Shown piece by piece: positions 57,318-64,000 of a DNA stretch of 64,000 nt. Below the pieces are notes generated by a model that saw only the letters and a program-made list of their open reading frames with translations, searched no databases and was not told the origin of the DNA. Location: NCBI RefSeq assembly GCF_009856445.1, contig NZ_WMFA01000005.1, positions 124,001 to 188,000 of the forward strand. Direction: 5' to 3'. A program made the position numbers and the translations under genes. Position 1 is the stretch's first letter. Each line of letters begins with the position of its first letter. Source of the stretch: Halobacillus litoralis (GTDB lineage Bacteria > Bacillota > Bacilli > Bacillales > Halobacillaceae).

Positions 57318-59099
57318 TTATTCATCTGAGTCAGACTGACTAGATGGCTTCAGCTGAAGGTGAAGTTCATCCAGCTGCGCTTCACTTACAGGTCCCGGAG
57401 CGTTCGTCATTGGATCTTGAGCGGAAGCTGTTTTAGGGAACAAAATAGTATCACGCAAATTCGTACGACCGGCTAAAAGCATGACGAGCCTGTCCAGGCC
57501 AAAGGCAATTCCCCCGTGAGGCGGTGTACCGTATTCTAATGCATCAAGAAGGAACCCAAACTGTTCATTTGCTTCCTCCTGGCTGAAACCAAGCACCTCA
57601 AACATTTCCTGCTGCATTTCTTTTTCAAAGATACGCAGGGAACCTCCACCAAGCTCATACCCGTTGAGGACGATGTCATAAGCTTCTGCACGGACGTCTT
57701 TTGGATTTTTCTTCAGTTCATCCATACGTCCGCCTGCAGGCATTGTAAACGGATGGTGCGCGGCGTGATAACGTCCTTCATCTTCATCATACTCAAATAA
57801 AGGCCAGTCCGTTACCCAAAGGAAGTTGAACTTCGTCTCATCAATCAAGTCTAATCGACGGGCAAGCTTTTGACGTAAAGCTCCAAGACTGTCATGAACA
57901 ACGGAAGTCTGGTCTGCTACAAAGAGAAGGAGATCGCCATCTTTTGCTGCCATTTTTTCTTTCATTGAAGAAGCCTCGTCTTCAGAGAAGAATTTAGCAA
58001 TCGGTCCATTGAACTCTCCGTCTTTCACTTTTAACCATGCCAACCCTTTTGCTCCATAGACTTTGACATCTTCTGTCATCTTATCGATATCTTTTCGGGA
58101 AAACTCATCAGCTTTTCCTTCCACATTAATGGCGCTTACTTGGCCGCCTGAAGAAACCGCTCCGCTAAACACTTTAAAACCTGAATCCTTTACATCTTCA
58201 GAAAGATTCACTAATTCAAGACCGAAGCGGGTATCGGGCTTGTCGGAACCGTACCGTTCCATCGCCTCATCATAAGGCATACGAAGGAATGGGGTTTCGA
58301 TATCCTGGCCTTTCACTTCTTTCATGACGCGCTTCATCATACGTTCCGTCAAGGACATGATCTCTTCCGTTGACATGAATGACGTCTCAACATCCACTTG
58401 CGTGAACTCAGGCTGACGGTCAGCGCGCAAGTCTTCATCACGGAAACAGCGGACGATCTGGTAATACTTCTCGAACCCTGACATCATCAACAACTGTTTG
58501 AAGAGCTGAGGAGATTGAGGCAATGCATAGAATTCACCTTCATGAACCCGGCTTGGAACAAGATAGTCACGCGCCCCTTCCGGTGTACTCTTTGTCAGCA
58601 TTGGTGTTTCCATATCCAAAAATTCTTCTTCATTCAAAAAATCACGGATCGACTGGGTCGTTTGGTGACGCATTTTAAACGTCTCCTGCATTTCTTTTCT
58701 TCTTAAATCCAAGTAGCGGTATTTAAGTCGAAGGTCTTCGGATACCTCTGATTGATCTTCAATCATGAATGGGGGTGTCTTCGCTTTGTTAAGAATCGTC
58801 AATTCCTTGGCAGCTACTTCAATTTCTCCTGTGCCAAGGTTGGTATTAATGGTTTGAGCGTCACGGGCCACAACAGTCCCTTTAACTTCAAGGACATATT
58901 CACTGCGCACATTTTCCGCCTTCTCCAATGCTTCACCTGAAGTCTCAGGATTGAAAACCACCTGTACTAAGCCGGATCGATCTCTTAAATCGATGAAAAT
59001 CAAACCACCTAAATCGCGGCGTTTTTGTACCCATCCTTTAAGTGTTACTTCTTGCTCAAGATGATCTCTGCGCAAAGATCCGCATTTTGTTCGTTCCAT
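57318..59099 (-). CDS. aspS: Aspartate--tRNA ligase
   Basis: A 593-residue bacterial-type class II synthetase. The N-terminal OB anticodon-binding domain ([20 protein letters not shown]), motif 2 ([18 protein letters not shown]), the bacterial insertion GAD domain (about residues 300-410) and motif 3 ([15 protein letters not shown]) are present. It begins 1 base after hisS, and both are controlled by the T-box upstream of hisS. Confidence 0.97.
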   Translation of the reverse strand: MERTKCGSLRRDHLEQEVTLKGWVQKRRDLGGLIFIDLRDRSGLVQVVFNPETSGEALEKAENVRSEYVLEVKGTVVARDAQTINTNLGTGEIEVAAKELTILNKAKTPPFMIEDQSEVSEDLRLKYRYLDLRRKEMQETFKMRHQTTQSIRDFLNEEEFLDMETPMLTKSTPEGARDYLVPSRVHEGEFYALPQSPQLFKQLLMMSGFEKYYQIVRCFRDEDLRADRQPEFTQVDVETSFMSTEEIMSLTERMMKRVMKEVKGQDIETPFLRMPYDEAMERYGSDKPDTRFGLELVNLSEDVKDSGFKVFSGAVSSGGQVSAINVEGKADEFSRKDIDKMTEDVKVYGAKGLAWLKVKDGEFNGPIAKFFSEDEASSMKEKMAAKDGDLLLFVADQTSVVHDSLGALRQKLARRLDLIDETKFNFLWVTDWPLFEYDEDEGRYHAAHHPFTMPAGGRMDELKKNPKDVRAEAYDIVLNGYELGGGSLRIFEKEMQQEMFEVLGFSQEEANEQFGFLLDALEYGTPPHGGIAFGLDRLVMLLAGRTNLRDTILFPKTASAQDPMTNAPGPVSEAQLDELHLQLKPSSQSDSDE

Positions 59100-59100
59100 C

Positions 59101-60381
59101 TTATTTGCCTCCTGTCAGTTCTTTCTTCATATGGTCGATGATCTCACCAAGAGGAACCTCTTGCTGCTCTCCTGATGTCATGTTTTTCACATTAATGACC
59201 CCGTTCTCGAGTTCCTGATCTCCGAGAACAAGTACATATTTACTACCAAGACGATCAGCTGCTTTAAACTGAGCTTTCATTTTTTTCCCTAAGTAATCTT
59301 TGTCCACTTGAATGCCGGCACGCCGTAATTCATCTGTTAACTTAACTGCGGCACGATTCGCCTCATCACCAAGGGAAACAAAAAACACATCCAATCCCTC
59401 ATCCGTAGGGAGTTCAACGCTTTCCGCTTCTAAAGCCATCAACAACCGCTCGATACTCATGGCAAAACCGATTCCTGATGTTTCAGGGCCGCCCACTTCC
59501 TGAACTAGACCTGTGTAGCGACCACCGCCGCTCAATGTCGTGATGGCACCGAAACCTTCCGCTTCACTCATAATTTCAAAAGCTGTGTGGTTATAATAAT
59601 CGAGTCCGCGTACAAGGTTTGGATCGACAACGTAATCAATGTCCATCACATCCAAGTATTGTTTTACTTGTTCAAAGTAATCTTTGGAATAATCATTCAA
59701 ATATTCAAGAATGGACGGTGCTGTTTCCATTGCCGGGTGTTCACGATCCTTTTTACAATCCAGAACTCTAAGCGGATTTTGATCAAGCCGGACTTGACAA
59801 TCTGCACAAAGTTCTTCGCGGTGTGGATCGAAGTGACGGACCAAAGCTGCTCGATGCGCTTCCCTGCTTTCTTTATCACCGAGACTGTTGACCACTAGTT
59901 TCAGCGACTTCAGCCCTAGTTCTTTATAAGAGTTTAAAGCAAGAGAAAGCACCTCTGCATCAATAGCTGGATCATCACTGCCTAAAGCCTCAATACCAAA
60001 CTGCACAAACTGCCTCATTCTTCCCTGTTGAGGTCGCTCATAACGGAACATAGGCCCCATGTAGAAGTATTTGGTCGGCTGATTTGGCAAACCGTAGACT
60101 TTATTCTGGACAAAAGAACGAACGACAGAAGCTGTTCCTTCTGGTCGTAAGGTAATGCTTCTTCCTCCACGATCTTCAAACGTGTACATTTCCTTCTGGA
60201 CGATGTCTGTACTATCTCCGACACCTCGTTGGAAAAGCTCGGTATGTTCAAAAATCGGTGTTCTGATTTCTTTATAATGATAGCGACGGCATAGGTCAGC
60301 TAATTGTTCTTCTACATACTGCCATATTTCAGATGTACCAGGCAGAATATCCTGCGTACCACGAGGGGCATTCATACTCAT
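59101..60381 (-). CDS. hisS: Histidine--tRNA ligase
   Basis: A 426-residue class II synthetase. It shows [20 protein letters not shown], motif 2 ([18 protein letters not shown]), the histidine-binding [15 protein letters not shown], and a C-terminal anticodon-binding domain (about 335-420). First gene of a two-gene operon with aspS, behind a T-box leader. Confidence 0.97.
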   Translation of the reverse strand: MSMNAPRGTQDILPGTSEIWQYVEEQLADLCRRYHYKEIRTPIFEHTELFQRGVGDSTDIVQKEMYTFEDRGGRSITLRPEGTASVVRSFVQNKVYGLPNQPTKYFYMGPMFRYERPQQGRMRQFVQFGIEALGSDDPAIDAEVLSLALNSYKELGLKSLKLVVNSLGDKESREAHRAALVRHFDPHREELCADCQVRLDQNPLRVLDCKKDREHPAMETAPSILEYLNDYSKDYFEQVKQYLDVMDIDYVVDPNLVRGLDYYNHTAFEIMSEAEGFGAITTLSGGGRYTGLVQEVGGPETSGIGFAMSIERLLMALEAESVELPTDEGLDVFFVSLGDEANRAAVKLTDELRRAGIQVDKDYLGKKMKAQFKAADRLGSKYVLVLGDQELENGVINVKNMTSGEQQEVPLGEIIDHMKKELTGGK

Positions 60382-60420
60382 CTCAAACTCCTCCTAACGA
60401 AATAAACCATTTTTTACCAC

Positions 60421-60688
60421 AAAAAATCCCGTCCCTTTTCCGCGCTTGCGAAAAAGGGACGGGATTACCCGCGTTGCCACCCTGATTTGAGGCTTTAAGA
60501 GCCTCCACTCAAAACAGTTAACGCCTGTGTACGTCTACACCTACTTTTAGTTCGATGTAGAACCTAAGAAACGTCTTTCATCAGAATATAACGTCCGAAT
60601 GCTTTCAGCCTAAGGCATTCGTTCTCTGTGCGCATGGAAACTGATTACTTTTTTCCTCAATGGTTTTGTTCGAATCATTTTAGAATTG
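60421..60688 (-). promoter_or_regulatory. T-box leader of hisS-aspS
   Basis: The T-box core AGGGTGGCAACGCGGG (60468-60483, minus strand) is followed by a stem with TCCCGTCCCTTTT and a T-run (60421-60466). Upstream there is a stem I hairpin CGAATGC/GCATTCG (60596-60602 with 60615-60621). Directly after it comes GAC (60593-60595), the apparent specifier, an aspartate codon. The leader should sense uncharged tRNA-Asp and control both synthetase genes. Confidence 0.93.
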
Positions 60689-60694
60689 ATTATA

Positions 60695-60724
60695 ATCATA
60701 TAATCTCCGTTAACCTTATGTCAA
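60695..60724 (-). promoter_or_regulatory. SigA promoter of hisS-aspS
   Basis: TTGACA (60719-60724), 18 bases, TATGAT (60695-60700), ahead of the T-box. Confidence 0.75.
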
Positions 60725-60829
60725 GTTTATCTCCACAAATTTATAAGATCAAACTTTTTCCTATGGAGAAGGATATTTACGTCATTTGTCGAATAATGAA
60801 TGGAGACTGACAAGGAGGTGGAATATTTT

Positions 60830-62338
60830 TTGAAAAAAGGCATAATTTTCTTCATTTTAATTTTAGGAGTTCTTACCTTTTATGAGACTCCTTACGCGTA
60901 TGCAGACAAAGCGGTCATTCAGGTCGATTACTTGAATGTGAGGACAGGACCTGGAACGAATTACGACCGTATTGGTAAGGTGCATACAGGTGAAACCTAC
61001 AAGATTATCGAAGAGAAAGACAATTGGCTCAAGATTCAACGAAGCGGGAAGGATGGCTGGGTCGCCAAATGGCTCACAAAAGTAAAGGCAGACCAACACA
61101 TAACCGACCGTCATTATTCAAAGTATGATTATCTGAGGATTCGTTCCGCTCCGAATCTGGATGGGAAAATCAAAGGGTATCTGATGAAAGGTGATGCCGT
61201 AGAGCCCGAGAAGTCGGATGGGAAATGGGTCTATATTCAAAAAGGAAACACAAATGGCTGGGTCCATGGAGACTATCTGACAAAAGAAGCGAAACAAAAG
61301 CAAGAACCTGAGAAAGATGAGAAAGCCGATGAGAATCCATCATCAACCGTAAAAGGAAAAGTGAAAGTAGGAACAGCCGTTCTAAACGTCAGAAGTGAAA
61401 ACTCCACAAGAGGGCGGATTCTTACAAGAATACGTAAAGGTGAAACCTATGAATACATAGCGAAGAAAGACCGCTGGTATCAAATTAAGTACAGCAGCGG
61501 AAAGACAGGTTGGGTCGCCGGTTGGCTTGTAAATGAAACAGACAATGAACAAACGAACACACCCGCTTCGAAAAACACCTATGTATCTTTGAATTATAAC
61601 GGCACGAATTTGAGGTCCGGGCCATCTACGAATTATAAAATCGTCGGTCGTGGCCACAAAGGCGATCAATTTCAAGTCTTAAGCAAAGAAGGGCAATGGT
61701 ACAAGATCTCCTATGAAAGTAAAACAGCTTACGTGGCTGGATGGATTGTAGAAGAGACCAATCAGGAAAGTACGGCCACAACACCAGCTACTTCAAATTC
61801 CCTTAAAGGGAAAACCATTATGATTGATGCTGGCCATGGCGGACGCGACCCCGGGGCAGTAGGGAGAGGCGGAAGCTACGAGAAGACATTAACGCTGGAT
61901 ACGGCTTACCTTCTAAAAAGCCAACTAGAAAGCCAAGGTGCCAAAGTATTGATGACTCGGACGAGCGATCATTACATCTCCCTTACGATCAGAACCTTCC
62001 ATTCGAACCGTTCCAATGCAGATGCATTCATCAGTCTGCATTACAATGCGGCGCCATTGAATGTGGTTGCCAGAGGGATTAATAGTTATTATTACTCTTC
62101 TAAAGACAAAGCACTTGCAGATTCGCTGCAGTCATCTATCGTTTCTTATACAGGACTGCGAGATCGAGGGACAAAAAAAGGCGATTTCCACGTAATCAGG
62201 GAAAATAACAAGCCTTCTGTCCTATTGGAGCTTGGCTTCCTATCAGATGCAAGAGAAGAACAAACCATTAAAACGCGCTCTTATCAGATAAAAGCCAGCC
62301 AAGGGATCGTAGAAGGTTTAACTCATTACTTCAACTAA
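60830..62338 (+). CDS. Secreted N-acetylmuramoyl-L-alanine amidase with four SH3b domains
   Basis: About 502 residues. A signal peptide (MKKGIIFFILILGVLTFYET) is followed by four SH3b repeats (about residues 25-85, 92-155, 175-235 and 248-308, each with LxVRxxP/S-like and GWV motifs). A C-terminal Amidase_3 domain (about 324-500) has the zinc ligands in MIDAGHGGRDPGAVG, FISLHYN and the catalytic Glu in SVLLELGFLSD. It cleaves the stem peptide from muramic acid. I chose TTG 60830 because AAGGAGGTGG precedes it; the upstream ATG (60800) would place charged residues before the signal. Same as B. subtilis yrvJ by position. Confidence 0.92.
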   Translation: MKKGIIFFILILGVLTFYETPYAYADKAVIQVDYLNVRTGPGTNYDRIGKVHTGETYKIIEEKDNWLKIQRSGKDGWVAKWLTKVKADQHITDRHYSKYDYLRIRSAPNLDGKIKGYLMKGDAVEPEKSDGKWVYIQKGNTNGWVHGDYLTKEAKQKQEPEKDEKADENPSSTVKGKVKVGTAVLNVRSENSTRGRILTRIRKGETYEYIAKKDRWYQIKYSSGKTGWVAGWLVNETDNEQTNTPASKNTYVSLNYNGTNLRSGPSTNYKIVGRGHKGDQFQVLSKEGQWYKISYESKTAYVAGWIVEETNQESTATTPATSNSLKGKTIMIDAGHGGRDPGAVGRGGSYEKTLTLDTAYLLKSQLESQGAKVLMTRTSDHYISLTIRTFHSNRSNADAFISLHYNAAPLNVVARGINSYYYSSKDKALADSLQSSIVSYTGLRDRGTKKGDFHVIRENNKPSVLLELGFLSDAREEQTIKTRSYQIKASQGIVEGLTHYFN

Positions 62339-62383
62339 ATAAATGAATGTCATTCACAATTCAATCGCACCGCTTAGAAAAAC

Positions 62384-62420
62384 AAAAAAGCTGTACTCAA
62401 AATGAGTACAGCTTTTTTTT
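62384..62420. terminator. Bidirectional terminator between the amidase gene and dtd
   Basis: AAAAGCTGTACTCA and its complement with runs of A and T on the two sides. Confidence 0.85.
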
Positions 62421-62865
62421 ATCGTTCTTTACTATCGATGATTAATGTCACAGGGCCGGAATTGGTCAATTTCACGTCCATCATTGCACCAAATTCTCCT
62501 GTTTCCACTTTCACACCTTCCTGCTCCACCATCTGATTAAAAGATTCATACAACTCTTCAGCCTGGTTAGGCTTTGCCGCTTGCATGAAGTTAGGGCGGC
62601 GCCCTTTGCGACAATCTCCGTATAATGTGAATTGAGAAATCGATAGCATCTGGCCGCCTAAATCAACCAATGAATGATTCATTTTTCCATCCTTATCTTC
62701 AAAAATGCGCAGGTATGGAATCTTTTTGGCTAAATACCGTGCATCTTCTTCTGTATCCTCATGATTTACACCCAATAAAACGACAAGTCCCCGATCAATG
62801 GTACCTACGTCGTTTTCCTCAACGGTGACAGAGGCGTTTACAGCTCTTTGAACCACTGCTTTCAT
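62419..62865 (-). CDS. dtd: D-aminoacyl-tRNA deacylase
   Basis: A 148-residue chiral proofreading enzyme that removes D-amino acids from tRNA. It has the active-site signatures [17 protein letters not shown] and the cis-Gly-Pro motif [12 protein letters not shown]. It is 20 bases downstream of relA, the conserved relA-dtd pair, and probably cotranscribed. Confidence 0.96.
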   Translation of the reverse strand: MKAVVQRAVNASVTVEENDVGTIDRGLVVLLGVNHEDTEEDARYLAKKIPYLRIFEDKDGKMNHSLVDLGGQMLSISQFTLYGDCRKGRRPNFMQAAKPNQAEELYESFNQMVEQEGVKVETGEFGAMMDVKLTNSGPVTLIIDSKER

Positions 62866-62885
62866 CGTAGATTCCCCTTTATCTT

Positions 62886-64000
62886 CTATTGCATGACACG
62901 ACGAACCGTGTACACTTCCTGAATTTGTTTAATCCGCTCGACAATCTTTCTCAAATGGTTCGTATTCTGGATTAAAATAGTAATATGAATAGTCGCCATT
63001 TTATTACGGTCGGACTTTCCTGAAACCGCGGTAATATTCGTCTTCGTTTCATTGACTGCTTGCAGCACTTCGTTAAGCAGGCCGCGGCGATCATATCCCC
63101 AGATCTCAAGGTCAACATGATACTGCTTGGAATCCGTGACTGAAGTCTCCCATTTAACAGGTAATAGGCGTGTCTGAGCTTCTTCGGTATGAACATTAGG
63201 GCAGTCGCTTCTGTGGACGGATACCCCTCGTCCTTTAGTAATATAACCGACAATCTCATCACCAGGTACTGGGTTACAGCATTTGGATAGACGGACAAGA
63301 AGATTGTCCACCCCTTCCACTCGTACTCCTGAATCCTTTTTACCTGTTTTTGCAGGGGTTTTAATTTCCGTGGTATTTACATCAGCCAGTGTCTGCTCCA
63401 GGTCTTGTTCCTGCTGCTTCCGCTTCCTGATTTTCTCTGTTAATCGAGTAGCGATTTGAGCGGCTGTAATCCCCTGGTATCCAACAGCGGCAAACATATC
63501 CTCTTCGTTTGCGAAATTAAACTTTTCAGATACACGATTCAAATTATCTGTCGTATAGACATCTTTTGGTTGGATCCCGAAATTACGAATTTCCCGTTCG
63601 ACAAGCTCTTTCCCTTTAGAAATGTTCTCGTCTTTTTGTTGTTTCTTAAAGAATTGCTTGATCTTATTCTTCGCCTGTGATGTCTGAGCGAGCTTAATCC
63701 AATCTTTGGAGGGTCCATAAGCATGCTTAGAAGTCATGATATCGACAATGTCCCCGGTCTTCAATTCATAATCCAGGGGTTCCATCTTCCCGTTCACTTT
63801 TGCACCAATCGTTTGATTTCCAACTTCCGTATGAATACGATAGGCAAAATCCACAGGCACTGAACCAGATGGAAGCTCGATCACATCTCCTTTTGGTGTA
63901 AACACATAGACCATGTCTGAAAATAAATCCACTTTAAGGGATTCCATAAACTCTTCGGCATCATGAGTTTCACTTTGCCATTCAAGAATTTCACGGAACC
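62886..64000 (-). CDS. relA: (p)ppGpp synthetase/hydrolase RelA, C-terminal part
   Basis: The C-terminal 370 or so residues of a RelA/SpoT homologue; the frame stays open to the window edge (first codons [17 protein letters not shown]), so the synthetase and hydrolase domains lie beyond 64000. Visible are the TGS domain ([20 protein letters not shown], about 30-95 of the visible part), a helical region, the zinc-finger or CC domain with [13 protein letters not shown] and HRSDCPN, and an ACT domain at the end. It controls the stringent response on ribosomes; dtd follows. Confidence 0.96.
   Translation of the reverse strand, partial: FREILEWQSETHDAEEFMESLKVDLFSDMVYVFTPKGDVIELPSGSVPVDFAYRIHTEVGNQTIGAKVNGKMEPLDYELKTGDIVDIMTSKHAYGPSKDWIKLAQTSQAKNKIKQFFKKQQKDENISKGKELVEREIRNFGIQPKDVYTTDNLNRVSEKFNFANEEDMFAAVGYQGITAAQIATRLTEKIRKRKQQEQDLEQTLADVNTTEIKTPAKTGKKDSGVRVEGVDNLLVRLSKCCNPVPGDEIVGYITKGRGVSVHRSDCPNVHTEEAQTRLLPVKWETSVTDSKQYHVDLEIWGYDRRGLLNEVLQAVNETKTNITAVSGKSDRNKMATIHITILIQNTNHLRKIVERIKQIQEVYTVRRVMQ

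Overview
The window is 64 kb of conserved chromosomal backbone from a low-GC, endospore-forming, naturally competent member of the Bacillaceae. A halophilic or alkali-tolerant genus close to Halobacillus is my best guess. This is an inference from the sporulation genes (gpr, spoIIP, sigK, sda, an rsfA-like gene), the competence genes (comEA, comEB, comEC, comER), Bacillus-type gene order, T-box leaders, a CIRCE operator, strong SD sequences and a multisubunit Mrp Na+/H+ antiporter. No phage, plasmid, IS transposase, CRISPR array, rRNA or tRNA gene was seen.

Region 1 (1-29.3 kb, almost all minus strand) follows the B. subtilis yqfA-to-yqeG order. It holds floA (cut by the window edge) and nfeD; yqeY and rpsU; a flavin-reductase gene broken by an in-frame stop; a repeat cluster; deoC; rsmE and prmA; and the heat-shock genes dnaJ, dnaK, grpE and hrcA behind one CIRCE operator. 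Then come hemW, lepA, yqxA, spoIIP, gpr, rpsT (plus strand), holA, yqzM (plus), the comE locus with divergent comER, and the yqeM-rsfS-yqeK-nadD-yhbY-aroE-yqeH-yqeG cluster. This last cluster mixes ribosome assembly, NAD synthesis and shikimate synthesis.

Region 2 (29.3-36.3 kb, plus strand) starts with a DnaA-box array and sda, the replication-linked brake on sporulation. It continues with an Mrp antiporter operon that has A, C, D, E, F and G but no B subunit, and an uninterrupted sigK.

Region 3 (36.3-64 kb, mostly minus) follows the B. subtilis yrr/yrv order: yrhC, mtnN, yrrS, a large inverted repeat, greA, udk, trmR, mltG, yrzB, ruvX, ireB, and alaS with a T-box. Next are an AI-2E-type permease, two little-known genes, recD2, a TPR protein, mnmA with its dedicated cysteine desulfurase, cymR, and a YczE-type membrane protein. 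Plus-strand rarA and an rsfA-like gene follow, then 6S RNA, aspS and hisS with a T-box, a secreted SH3b amidase (plus), dtd, and the C-terminal part of relA.

The genes are housekeeping: protein folding and translation factors, tRNA charging and modification, DNA repair, cell-wall hydrolysis and stringent response, with sporulation and competence regulators between them. The unusual points are the nonsense codon in the flavin reductase, three related copies of a hairpin-rich repeat (one interrupted by a second element, two arranged head to head with 23-bp perfect inverted ends), the missing mrpB, an unexplained structured intergenic region upstream of holA, and the absence from their usual places of several tRNA-modification genes (mtaB, trhP1/trhP2, tcdA). 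I did not find a convincing new multi-gene system.
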